Shown here: positions 21,101 through 29,844 of the stretch, piece by piece
Layout: every line of letters begins with the position of its first letter
Numbering within the stretch: position 1 is the stretch's first letter
Origin: Malassezia japonica
Lineage: Eukaryota; Basidiomycota; Malasseziomycetes; Malasseziales; Malasseziaceae
DNA length: 64,000 nt
Assembly: GCF_029542785.1 (NCBI RefSeq)
Contig: NC_083375.1
Span: 124,001 to 188,000, forward strand
Reading direction: 5' to 3'
Notes under the pieces: model-generated
What the model was told of the DNA's origin: nothing
Seen by the model: the letters and a program-made list of their open reading frames with translations, nothing else
The model's database searches: none
Position numbers and translations under genes: made by a program

Positions 21101-23233
21101 CGGCTCAGAGCTGGTCGAGCGCCACGTCGACGACGAACGGCGCTGCGACGACGCATCAGTCTGCGCAAGGCGCTGCACGGCCTCGCCCTTGGATGCCATA
21201 CCGAGCGACGTGGTCGGAGGAGCGAGCTCGTTGGCCACGGCCGGTGCAGGCGCCGGTGCAGGCGCCGGTGCAGGCGCAGGCGCCGGCGCATCGGAGCGCG
21301 ACGAGGACTGCGACGTCTCGGGAAGCTGGTCCGACACGGCCTCGACCGACGCATCCTGGATGCGGTCGCCCGTCGTGTCGATCTCCTGCACGCTCGACAC
21401 CTGACTCGCCTCGGCAATTGAGCGCGCCTTGGACGGCTGGAAGGTCTCGGATGCCGGCGGAGTCGACGCCGTAGGCGCCGTGTGCTGCGTCTGCTCTGTT
21501 GTCTCGGGCGGCTCGGTGTGGATCGCGAGGCCGAGGCTGTTGGGCATTGTAGGCGGCGCAATCGGCGCCGAGGTGGCCGGGGCGGCAGGCGCAGGCGCAG
21601 CCGGGGCGGCGACAGGGGCCGGAGCCGGGGCGGCGACCGGGGCCGAAGCGGGGCTCGCGGCCGGAGCGGTGGCCGGTGCCTCCTTGTCGCTGACGATCGG
21701 CCCAAGAGCGAGCATAGCGTCGCTTCCTCGCGAGGCGTCGTTCAGCGGCGGCGCGGCCTCCTTTTGCTCGCGCGCATTGTCGAGCGCGCGCTGGTCGTCT
21801 GCGTCGAGCTCTTCCTCCTCGTCCTCGTCCTCGTCCGCGCCGTGGTTCTCACGGTGCACGACAAGGAGCGAGTAAAACGTCTTTTGCCAGTTGCCCTTGG
21901 GTTCGAGCAGGCGGCGGATGATTTGCTCGTGCGACAGTTCCGGCCAGAGCGTGCTCAGGTTCCCCAGGATATCCGGGTCAATCTCGGCGAGGTTTACGGG
22001 CTCGCCCGAGAACGCGTCGAGCGGCGTCGAGATTGGGTTCTGCGACGAGAGTTTGCCGTTGTCGGTGAACCACGGGTGCGCGCAGATCTCGCGCATCGTC
22101 GCGCGCTTCTTTGGGTCGATCTCGAGCATGCGCCAGATGAGGTCCTTGGCGCCCGGCTCGAGGTACTCGGGCATGGCAAACTTGCCCGAGCGCACCTTGC
22201 TAAGGAGCGTCTGGATATTAGGGTCGTCGAACGGCAGGCGGCCGCAGAGCAGCGCAAAAAGAATGATGCCGCAGCTCCAAATATCGCTCGTCGTGCCGTC
22301 GTACGTCTTGCCGCTGACGATTTCCGGCGAGGCGTAGTGCGGCGAGCCGCACGAGGTCTCGAGCATCTTTTCGGTGGGCTGGAGCGCGGCCATGCCAAAG
22401 TCGGCGACCTTGACGACCTTGCGCGAGCCGTCCAGCAGGAGATTTTCCGGTTTCAGGTCGCGGTGGCAGATGCTAAACGTGTGGCAGTACTCGATGCCAA
22501 AGATCATCTGGCGGAAGTACGAGCGGGCCTCGTCCGGGCGCAGGCGGCCCCGCGCCACCAGGTAGTCAAAGAGCTCGCCGCCCGCGACATACTCCATGAC
22601 CAGGTAGAGCTCCTTGCTGGTTTCGTACACGTCCCACAAGCCGAGCAGGTTGGGGTGCTCGATCAGCTTCATAATCACGATTTCGCGCTCGATGCCCAGC
22701 GTGAGCTTGTCCTGCTTCGCGCTCAGGTCGCGCAGGCTCATGCGGCTGTTGATCAGCATCTGTTTCGGGATGATCTTGACCGCGGCGTGCTGCTCGGTGC
22801 GCTCGTGCACCGCGTGGCGCACGCGGCCCGAGGCGCCCTGGCCGATGAGCTTGCCGAGCTTCCACGGCCCGACGTTGGCGGGGTCATTGTAGTGGCGCTT
22901 CTTTTCGCGCTCCAGGCGCGTAGGCGCACGCTGGGCCTGCGCCGGCTGGGCGGTGGCATTCGCGAGCGGCGGGGCCGGACGCGCCGGCTGCCGCGAGCGT
23001 TGCGAGCGCGTGCCCTGGACGCCCTGCACGTTGGTAACCACCGAGCGGCCCGTGTCGGGCTTGGCCATCGGCTGGTGCCGCTTGTCAAAGAGAGAAGTGG
23101 TATCGTTTCCGCGTTTGCGGTTGCCGAGCGTGTTCGTCGCCGCCTGCAGCGGGTAGGCGACGGAACGCAAGGCAGCCGCAGGCCGCGACACCTTGTGCGA
23201 AGACGGCGCGGCACCCGAGTGCGGCGCAATCAT
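18158..23233 (-). CDS. Gin4/Hsl1/Kcc4-type (NIM1 family) septin-associated protein kinase
   Basis: 1691 aa with no intron seen. The kinase domain spans about residues 120-385: GKLIGQGASGRVRHA, catalytic HRDLKPENLLL, DFGMAAL, activation loop LETSCGSPHYASPE (NIM1/SAD type) and SDIWSCGIILFALLCG. A very long disordered middle carries Pro/Ala/Val-rich repeats. The C-terminal 90 residues (VEYTILPV ... FRMFMAKLRRDWQLDARDA) resemble a lipid-binding KA1 domain. In fungi such kinases sit at the bud neck with septins and restrain Swe1/Wee1. ATG 23233 is chosen; the GTG six bases upstream is not a likely start. It is convergent with ISD11, 54 bp apart. Confidence 0.88.
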   Translation of the reverse strand: MIAPHSGAAPSSHKVSRPAAALRSVAYPLQAATNTLGNRKRGNDTTSLFDKRHQPMAKPDTGRSVVTNVQGVQGTRSQRSRQPARPAPPLANATAQPAQAQRAPTRLEREKKRHYNDPANVGPWKLGKLIGQGASGRVRHAVHERTEQHAAVKIIPKQMLINSRMSLRDLSAKQDKLTLGIEREIVIMKLIEHPNLLGLWDVYETSKELYLVMEYVAGGELFDYLVARGRLRPDEARSYFRQMIFGIEYCHTFSICHRDLKPENLLLDGSRKVVKVADFGMAALQPTEKMLETSCGSPHYASPEIVSGKTYDGTTSDIWSCGIILFALLCGRLPFDDPNIQTLLSKVRSGKFAMPEYLEPGAKDLIWRMLEIDPKKRATMREICAHPWFTDNGKLSSQNPISTPLDAFSGEPVNLAEIDPDILGNLSTLWPELSHEQIIRRLLEPKGNWQKTFYSLLVVHRENHGADEDEDEEEELDADDQRALDNAREQKEAAPPLNDASRGSDAMLALGPIVSDKEAPATAPAASPASAPVAAPAPAPVAAPAAPAPAAPATSAPIAPPTMPNSLGLAIHTEPPETTEQTQHTAPTASTPPASETFQPSKARSIAEASQVSSVQEIDTTGDRIQDASVEAVSDQLPETSQSSSRSDAPAPAPAPAPAPAPAPAVANELAPPTTSLGMASKGEAVQRLAQTDASSQRRSSSTWRSTSSEPEKESSARRPPPSWLMDKLTSRQVSSPVDMERPASETKRLSSFMQAFSRPSLPFRSRSSSGRVKETEPSTSSIRAISAVPEEAEPVAPAKVEPAVAPAKVEPVVAPAKVEPVVAPAKVEPVVAPAKVEPAVAPAKVEPAVAPAKVEPVVAPAKVEPVAQPVAQPVAQPAAQPVAQPVAEPIVVQPPKAEPTVAQPTAQPTVAQPTAPTVTPFTKPTEAPAQPAKAIADALPTAAPAEEAAPEPVAAPKRPVTPPVTAGQFHLARKPTHDEAAPPTPAKDVRILPTHTSPLKFSAPAPKPVAAPALPQAIVTPSKQMASDALSDKPAAAPSPAPALSISPAPAAPLSWTQRLPSVAPRTPSAARNASQSTAEDSLMDKFMHEIADELDSLDAIGGSFAVANWPTTGQKAQASPAQLETPSVRVDSGVWADPRADEPETRRPLAVEPTPESDDQFDDADEDSLLVSAPEPKEAQAVTPVYAAFARCPMPELRPRTSFSGTAPPKPAGGREMPKAETHVRQRMSVPVMRDAQQVASRPVSVLGTGPVWMNKGDDAPVAPVAPTTAPATAKAPTMTPVAPVAPVAPTVAPMAPMAPMAPMAAPMAPKTPTVAPAAPVAPAQTPAQTPVSATSPTPSSAPFSTVPSSAAPSVASPKLVPGSPATRPLSPAQASPAARPASSLGTGRAAPLSVGTTIIPVERSALQRPVSATQPAAAPSGASAQQRPRPASVAATRPRMPAPAQRPTAPLADATNREKPTGLGAAAAAAQLKHRRSILHAFKREEPTAGLGLAVPGADKENALVRPVSPAGDAIGARHSWFNGLLHRKQTQLLMSVENLTTTVETCQLLLRRLGTTLTPMSRSQATLPLTQQGPLQYLLEQLFDHAEGTVTPCKPMRFRVEYTILPVSSQTRRVSSGKVDGAASPGMPGFDPRAASRPMSPVFRAPAAASPSFATSVTFTHEKGSLTTFRMFMAKLRRDWQLDARDA
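20590..20850 (-). repeat. Coding repeat VAPAKVEP
   Basis: About eight near-identical 24-30 bp units in the kinase gene encode VAPAKVEP (variants AVAPAKVEP, VVAPAKVEP), followed by PVAQPVAQP repeats toward the C-terminus (to about 20500). Low complexity in the disordered linker. Confidence 0.85.
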
Positions 23234-23528
23234 CGTCACGAAGTCAAAGGCTGGCTCGGCGCTGAAGGGAGTCCAGCTGCGATCGTCTGCAAAGCGCGTA
23301 GCCCCGCTGGCTTTTCCCGGCCAAGTGCGACGAGCGCCTTGCCTCGTTTGGCGCGCGTGCGGCTAGGGGCCGCGTCGCGCAGCTGCAGCTCGCCGCGCGC
23401 TAGCTGTACGTGGAGGTCATTGCATGTGGAGAATAAATACATGATTGGCCAAAAAGGCCCCTTGCGTCGCCATGCGTGCAGACACCCTGCAGATGGACGC
23501 GCGGCGACGCTCTGCGCTATTTGTGACA

Positions 23529-25634
23529 CTACGCTGGGTGCGTGGGCAAAAAGTTCTGGGTGAGCGGGGAGACGTACGCCAACAATCATGGTAGGGATCT
23601 GGGTGAGTCGTCGCGATACGTACATTCCACTTGTCCCGGCGGATCGTAAACGAGAAGCAGCATGTGATATAGGGTACGGGTTTCCGGGGTTCCGGCGCGT
23701 GGCCGGGGCTCGCGCTCGAGTCCGTCTTTTCTTCGTCGGCGTCCGGGTCGGGGTTTTGCGCGGCGACGTCGGCCTGCGCCAGGACCTTGTTCTTGGTGCG
23801 CAGCTTGCACATGGTCAGCACCGCTTTTTGGCTGGGGTCGAACGATACCGAGCCGTACTTTTCCCAGTAGTTTACGGCGCTCTCTTCGGCCATCAGCTCA
23901 TAGATACACAGGCGCCCTTCGCGCAGCGACTCGATCGAGACGCCAACGAGCTCGGCAAACTCCTTGTTCCCTTTGTAGATCTCGCCGGTGCGGCGCCAGA
24001 GGCACGCAGGCACGCTCTGGATCGAAAAGACACGGTCGTAGTCGAGCAGCAGCCGCTCAAACGCCTCTTCGATGTAAATCAGGTCGTAGTTGGTGAGCTT
24101 CTTGGCGATCGAGTAAAAGACCGGGCGGAAGACAGAGAGGGGCTTGAGGATGCGCCGCCGCGACGAGGCGGACACGTTGTGCTCCATCCACTTGTTCAGC
24201 CGCGCATAGCCGTTCACGTGGTTGTATGGCCGGAGGAGGCCCGCCTCACACTTGGCCTGGATGACCTTGCGCAGGCGCTCGTCGCGGCTCCCGTCGCTCT
24301 GGTCCGCGGCCGTGAGCAGGAAACGCTCCGTCTTGGACGCGTCGCCGCCGATCGCAGGCAGATAGGGCGCGCTCTCCTTCTTCTCGTCGCTCTCCAGCAG
24401 CGACGTCGTCGAGGCGGGGTACGTGTCCGCCGCCATCGACACGAGCCCATTCTCCGCGTCGTGCTCGCCGGGCTCGCTCGCGGGGCGCTTGCGCCCGTAG
24501 CGGTAGGGCGACGCGGGCGCATTGCGCAGGCTCATGGACTGCTGCGGCGAGAGGAGCGCAAGGCCCTGGCTCGTCTCGCCGAGCGCGGGCGCGTCCGTGT
24601 CGAGATGCAGCGCGTCTTGGTCGACCAGCGACGGGGGGGTATTCAGCAGCGTCGAGCTCGAGGCACGCTGCAGGCCAGGGTGCATGCCCGACGGCGTCTC
24701 GGGCTTGTACGCAAAGACCGCGTCGGCACTCTGCGTCATGCGCGGCTCGGCCTTCTCCGCATTGAGCCATGGCGCGCTGTCGTCGAGGGACTCGAGAAAC
24801 TCGCTCAGGATGTTTAGCTCGCCACCGCCGCCCGAGTCGCCGGCAATGCTGGGGCGGCCTGCACCGCCAAGGCCGAGCCACGCGGTGCCGCCGAGCTGCG
24901 AGCCTTGGAGCTGCGCCGTCTTGTCGGCCTGCACCGCGAGCGGCGGCGCGCCAAACATGGGCTGTGCCTGGGACACGGGCATCGCCTCGACGGCGCTCGG
25001 CGCGCTCGTCGTCGGCTGCATCGGCATCGGCCGGAAGAAGGACAGCGAGGGGTCCATGCTGCGCTTTTCTGGGGACATGAGCGACATGTCCTGCGGCGCG
25101 CCAAACTGCTGCGAGGCAATGCTAAACTGGGGGGAGCTCGACGCATAGGCGCTCGCCGAGAGGTGCGACGCGCTGAGCGCGTCCGGCGCAAACGCACCCG
25201 GCGTGGCGTTCAGCTCTGAGTGCTCGAGGCTCATATTCGGCGCCTGCGCCTGCGGCGCGGTCAGCTCGTGGGGGTGCAGCTCCTGCGAGGCGCTCATCGG
25301 CGCGCGCTGCAAGAGCGACGGCGTCTCGGACGCCTTGCGCGTGTGGCGGTTGCGTGCGGACCCTGCGGCAGATGGCGGCGTCACCTCGTCGCGGCACAGG
25401 TGCCCGATATCGCGTTTGATGCTGGGTGAGCAGAGCGACGTACCAGCGCTGGCAGGGCCGGTTCTCGTCGCAGGTCATGTGGCTGCGGCGGCAGTAGATG
25501 CACGCCATGTTGACCTTGCGACGCGTCAACTGTTTTTTCTTTGGCGACGGCGCCGCCTTGTCTCCTTCGCCCATCCTAGGCTTGTCTGGGGGCGCACCTC
25601 GCACGGGTGCGTCACGCTTCCCAGCGCGAGACAT
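23529..25634 (-). CDS. ERT1: Zn2Cys6 regulator of gluconeogenesis (ERT1/AcuK family)
   Basis: 678 aa, exons 25634-25444, 25421-23624, 23598-23578, 23555-23529. Introns are 22, 25 and 22 nt. Splicing completes the binuclear zinc cluster: KVNMACIYCRRSHMTCDENRPCQRC-IKRDIGHLCRDE. A PAS-like region follows later (DLIYIEEAFERLLLDYDRVFSIQSVPACLWRRTGEIYKGNKEFAELVGV). The C-terminus FTIRRDKWN-IPTMIVG-NFLPTHPA is the family ending and needs a 21-nt exon. AcuK/Ert1 proteins activate gluconeogenic genes on non-fermentable carbon. The gene diverges from ornithine decarboxylase over 161 bp containing CACGTG. Confidence 0.92.
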
Positions 25635-25676
25635 TGCAGAGAAGGCGTGGCGACGGCGCTGTACCCCACATGGCGC

Positions 25677-25682
25677 CACGTG
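25677..25682. promoter_or_regulatory. CACGTG element
   Basis: CACGTG in the shared promoter between ERT1 (start 25634) and ornithine decarboxylase (start 25796). Confidence 0.45.
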
Positions 25683-25795
25683 GCTTTTTGCTGCGGCACG
25701 GCGGGCAAAATGCGCCAGGGTGGGCAGCGGGGAAGACCCTCGGCTTTTCTTCGTGGTTTTTTTAGCTTGCCACCGAAGGTTGCGTATTGAACACG

Positions 25796-27232
25796 ATGGC
25801 TGCTGCTCCCTTCTTGAGCGTTCGTGCGCTGACGCCGCCGCCTGACAATGCCGAGGAGCAGGCCCGCATGCCGGTCGCCAAGAGCGCATCGGGTGACGAG
25901 CTGTTTGCCGGCACCACGGGCGAGCAGCTCCGTGCGGCCCTGGGCGAAATCGACGTCGACCTGTGCGATGCGGACGGCGAAAATGCGTTCTTTGTTGCGG
26001 ACCTCGCGCAAATATACCGCCAGTACATGCGCTGGCGCCGCGAGCTCCCGCAGGTCATCCCGTTCTACGCGGTGAAGTGCAACCCTGAGCCGATGGTGCT
26101 CCAGCTGCTCGCCGCGCTCGGCACCGGCTTCGACTGTGCGTCGAACGGCGAAATCCAAAAGGTGCTCGACATGGGCCTGCCCGCATCGCGCATCATCTAC
26201 GCGAACCCCTGCAAGGCGTCGTCGTTTGTGCGCCGCGCCGCGAAGCAAAACGTCGGCCTGACCACTTTCGATAACCTCGACGAGCTCGACAAGATGAAGC
26301 GGTTCCACCCGGACTGCAAGCTCGTCGTGCGCGTGCTCACGGACGACTCCAAGAGCGTGTGCCAGCTGGGGATGAAGTTTGGCGCGCCGCTCAAGGACGT
26401 GCCGCGCCTGTTGCAGCGGGCCAAGGAGCTCGACCTGGACGTCGTCGGCGTCTCGTTCCACGTCGGCTCGGGGTGCTACGACCCCGAGGCGTTCCGCGAC
26501 GCGGTGCTGCGTGCGCGCCGCGCATTCGACATGGGCGCCGAGCTGGGCTACACGTTTGACCTGCTCGACGTTGGCGGCGGCTTTGAGCACGACAACTTTG
26601 AGCAGATCGCCGCTGTCCTCCGCAGCGCGCTCGAGGACTACTTCCCGGACGAGGAGTTTGCGCCAGGCGGCACCAAGGTTGCCGGCCTCGCCAACGGCCT
26701 GCGCATCCTCGCCGAGCCGGGCCGCTACTTTGTCCAGCGCGCATTCTCGCTCGCGACCAACATTATTGCGCGGCGCGTAAGCAGCGAGGAGGATGCGCAC
26801 GCGGCGGGCGCCGAGGCCAAGCCCGAGGCGATGTACTACCAAAACGACGGCACCTACGGCGCCTTTAACTGTATCATGTTTGACCACCAGCACGTGGAGC
26901 CCAAGGTGCTTTCTCTGAACCGCGAATTTCTCTACCGCGCCGATCTCCCTGCGCCGGGCGCCGCGCCGGGTGCGGACCTCTGGCCGTGCAGCGTGTGGGG
27001 GCCGACGTGCGACAGCATCGACTGTATCCTCCCGCTCACGCACCTGCCACGCTCGCTGAACGTCGGCGACTGGCTGGTGTACGAAAACATGGGCGCGTAC
27101 ACACTGTGCGCCGCCTCCAACTTCAACGGCCTCGAGGCCGCTCAGGTGCGCTACACGCTCGGCGCGGACGTCGGCGACGGCGCACCTGAGGCGGTGCTCG
27201 CACGGCTGCGCGCTGCGGGCATGGCCGCTTAG
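25796..27232 (+). CDS. SPE1: Ornithine decarboxylase
   Basis: 478 aa, no intron. A fold-III PLP enzyme that makes putrescine, the first step of polyamine synthesis. The PLP lysine lies in FYAVKCNP (K94). SFHVGSGC, DVGGGF and the phosphate-binding EPGRYFV are present, as is the catalytic cysteine in WGPTCDSID (C405), so the active site looks complete. The tail ends shortly after the barrel/sandwich core. Yeast ODC is regulated by antizyme; no antizyme gene is seen here. The start at 25796 has context ACGATGG. Confidence 0.96.
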   Translation: MAAAPFLSVRALTPPPDNAEEQARMPVAKSASGDELFAGTTGEQLRAALGEIDVDLCDADGENAFFVADLAQIYRQYMRWRRELPQVIPFYAVKCNPEPMVLQLLAALGTGFDCASNGEIQKVLDMGLPASRIIYANPCKASSFVRRAAKQNVGLTTFDNLDELDKMKRFHPDCKLVVRVLTDDSKSVCQLGMKFGAPLKDVPRLLQRAKELDLDVVGVSFHVGSGCYDPEAFRDAVLRARRAFDMGAELGYTFDLLDVGGGFEHDNFEQIAAVLRSALEDYFPDEEFAPGGTKVAGLANGLRILAEPGRYFVQRAFSLATNIIARRVSSEEDAHAAGAEAKPEAMYYQNDGTYGAFNCIMFDHQHVEPKVLSLNREFLYRADLPAPGAAPGADLWPCSVWGPTCDSIDCILPLTHLPRSLNVGDWLVYENMGAYTLCAASNFNGLEAAQVRYTLGADVGDGAPEAVLARLRAAGMAA

Positions 27233-27275
27233 CGTATGAGATAGATGTATTGTATTGTAACGAGATGAGCTACAC

Positions 27276-28842
27276 CTACCTGCGCCGCCGCTTTAGGCCG
27301 ATCTTGTGGATGTTGATCAGGTCCGACTCCACCTCAAAGTCCTTGGCGCCGGTCAGCTGCGCGAGGCACTTGGCCGTGTCCCAGCGCAGGCGGCCGCCGC
27401 CGGTGGACACGAGCGGCGTCGTGGGCTGCGTGCCGGACGCGGTCGACGACTCGTCCTCGTCCGCGTTCACGGTGCGCTCGGCAGCAGCGAAGACCTGCGC
27501 GTGCGTCGGCTTCGCGCCCTTTTTCTTTGTCTTGGACGCGGCGGCGGCGGCAGCGGCGGCGGCGGCCATCGACAGATTGACGCCGGCCAAGAGCGACGTG
27601 TGCGACGCAAAGGTCTCGTGCAGCGGCATCTGCATCGTCTCTCCTTCGGCATTGGTGCACGGCAGCGAGCGCAGCTCGCCATCGTCGCGGCTCGCCGTGG
27701 CGATCGCCGCGGATGCGTCCAGCTCCGTCCAGTTCAGGAGCTGTGCGACGGCGGTGCTCAGCGCGTGCGTCCCGCTCGCCGCGTCCTCGTCCAGCGTGCC
27801 GCCGCCGAGGCGCACCGGCGTGGGCGTGCTGCCTTTGTTGCGCAGCTGGCGCGTCGAGTGCTGCCGCGACGGCTCGAGGAGAAAGTCGGCGGCAAACTCG
27901 CCGCCCTCTTTTTCGTCTTGAAGGCGCCGCTTGCGATCCTCGATCACATTCAGGAGCTTGTCGCGCACGCTGCGTTTCGCGAGGCGCGCCTCGTCCTCGA
28001 CCTTGGCGCGCTCGACCGCATAGGTGGACTGACTCCGCTCCATGCGGAAGGCGTGGTACAGCGCGACTTCGCGGATCGCCGCATTCCGGTCCAGCGTCTT
28101 GTCGGCGAGACCCATGGTATACTCACGCACGAGCGTCGGACGCGAGACCAGGGCGTGGTACATCGAAGTCAGCGAGACGTAGGCGTCGTGAAAGACGGCT
28201 TCCCGGTTCTCGAGGCCCTCCCAGTGCGTGCGGTCGATGCGCTCGAGCACCTCTTTGCGCTTCCGGTCGCGCTTCGACGCACTCGACGCAACGTGCTCCG
28301 CCATCGGCGGCGGGGGGCGCTTGGGGTGCGAACGCGAGTGCACACTCGCGTGCACCCGACGGGGCGAGGGGGGGAGCGGCACCGGTATCGGCGGCGGAGC
28401 ACGCTCGCGGCTCGGCCGGGGGGGCGGGCGTATCGGCATATCCATCGGCATCGGCATACCGGGCTCGTGGGGGGGCAGCATCGGCGGCGGGTGCTGCAGC
28501 TCGTCGTGCATCGGCGGCGGCAGCTTGTCTGGCGCGCCGCGGGGGACAGGGAGGTATTCCATCGGCCGGTCCATCGGCTCGGGCGCATACCGCACCGGCG
28601 GCGACGGCGGCCGCAGCGGCATCGGCTCGTGCACCGGCGCATAGGGGCCGTGGGGCTCGCCGTTCGGCACGCGCCCTGGGCGGTAGGGCGGATAGGCAGC
28701 GATCGGCTCGCTGGGGGGCGGCGCGCTGTACGGGTAGTACGCATTCGGCCCCGGCGGCCCGCGCTCTGGCACGGGGGGCATGGGGGGAGGGTAATCTGCG
28801 TCAGCACAGGCACGTACCGCGGGGGCCGTCGTAGGGCATCAT
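27276..28842 (-). CDS. Sds3/Dep1-like subunit of the Rpd3L deacetylase complex
   Basis: 514 aa, exons 28842-28818 and 28795-27276, 22-nt intron. The 25-nt first exon gives MMPYDGPR and splicing continues DYPPPMPPVPERG. The first 170 residues are Pro/Met/His-rich. The central region (AVFHDAYVSLTSMYHALVSRP ... ERAKVEDEARLAKRSVRDKLLNVIEDRKRRLQDEKE) has the helical Sds3-like pattern, with the typical E-R-RRL-EEKE end. A basic C-terminus KIGLKRRRR could be nuclear targeting. Sds3 and Dep1 share this fold, so the exact subunit is uncertain. RXT3 of the same complex lies 11 kb away. Confidence 0.68.
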
Positions 28843-28968
28843 CCCTGCACAAGCCACAGAGCAAGCCGTGCCGCTGCTTTCTGCCATGTGGGGCCGAGTG
28901 GAGGTCTTCGGCCGAGGGGGGAAGCGGCTGCGTCCGCGCGGCTCGTCTTTCGCCGACGCCTCGACAGG

Positions 28969-29481
28969 ATGTTTGCGACTCGTGCTGCGCGCAACTTTGC
29001 GACCGCTGTGCGGTTCAACGCCAAGCCCCAGTTCCTGCGCAAGAAGCTCAGCACGGACCTTGCTGGTATCGAGCTGCACCCCAACCCGCTGCCTGCGCTG
29101 GAGGCCAAGTATACCCGCACGCTCGAGGTGCTCAAGGCGCTCCCTGAGTCGGCGGTCTACCGCCAGTCGGCTGAGGCTGCGACGCAGAGCCGACTCGACA
29201 TTGTGCGTTCGGCCATGTCCGAAAAGTCGCAGACCGACCCCTCGCTCAACGAGCACGCGATCGGTGTCGTCACGAGCCAGATCGACTCGGGCGCCGCCGA
29301 GGAGCTGCTTATCCAGGCCGAGGACGAGCTGACCCTCGCTGCCAAGATGATTGACTGGAAGCCGTACGTGGACATTGAGGGGTATGCTAACTACAGATAC
29401 GAGCCGCTCCAGGTGCCGGCGCCGCCGGGCCAGTGGAAGGCTTTCTCGATGAAGGAGGCTGCTGGCGAGGGCGACCACTAG
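28969..29481 (+). CDS. Mitochondrial complex I subunit NDUFA5 (B13 / 29.9 kDa)
   Basis: 159 aa, exons 28969-29363 and 29397-29481, with a 33-nt in-frame intron (GTACGT ... CTAACTACAG). Removal of the intron restores MIDWKP-YEPLQVPAPPGQWKAF, matching the human end MIQWKPWEPLVEEPPADQW. Unspliced, eleven extra residues (YVDIEGYANYR type) would sit there. The N-terminus ATRAARNFATAVRF is a likely mitochondrial presequence. The subunit sits in the peripheral arm of NADH dehydrogenase. Complex I is absent from Saccharomyces, which excludes that lineage. Confidence 0.92.
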   Translation: MFATRAARNFATAVRFNAKPQFLRKKLSTDLAGIELHPNPLPALEAKYTRTLEVLKALPESAVYRQSAEAATQSRLDIVRSAMSEKSQTDPSLNEHAIGVVTSQIDSGAAEELLIQAEDELTLAAKMIDWKPYVDIEGYANYRYEPLQVPAPPGQWKAFSMKEAAGEGDH

Positions 29482-29844
29482 CTAGAAGCGATAGTATACT
29501 CGCACTGAGATTGGAAAAGAGAGAGGCAGAGGGGGAGGGAAGGAGAGGAGAAGAAAAGAGAGGAGAGGGGAGGAGAGGGGAGTAGAGGGGAGAAGAGGGA
29601 GGAGAGGAGGAGAAAAGAGAGCAGAAAGTAAAACAAGACGGGGCGCCTTGCTTGCAAGCATCGCCTATGCACCTTGTATCTGTGTATCCTCAACAACACA
29701 CGTCCTAGCGCAGCCAACACGGCGCTGGTCCCTAGCCCGCCTCTTCCACCTCCACGACTTTGCAATAGCCCCTCTCCGAGTGGCTCCCTTAAATCCACTC
29801 AATCGGACTCGATCGGCGTCGATCGGGACTAGGTCGTGTGCAGC
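29482..29844. other. Intergenic region with polypurine tract, upstream of NOSIP
   Basis: 363 bp. The first half (29510-29636) is almost pure purine on the + strand, GAGAGGAGAGGGGAGGAGAG-type. The second half has mixed composition and presumably holds the NOSIP promoter. No coding frame is supported. Confidence 0.7.
29510..29636 (+). repeat. Polypurine (GA/GGA) mirror-like tract
   Basis: About 125 bp of nearly uninterrupted A and G with GAGGAGAGGGGAG units. Such homopurine tracts can form triplex DNA and are common in fungal promoters or 3' regions. Confidence 0.8.

Noticed and set aside
29382..29396. 15-nt intron in NDUFA5 (GTATG CTAAC TACAG)
   Set aside because: It has splice-like ends and is in frame, but the 33-nt intron starting at the upstream GTACGT (29364) restores the conserved WKPYEPL motif better.
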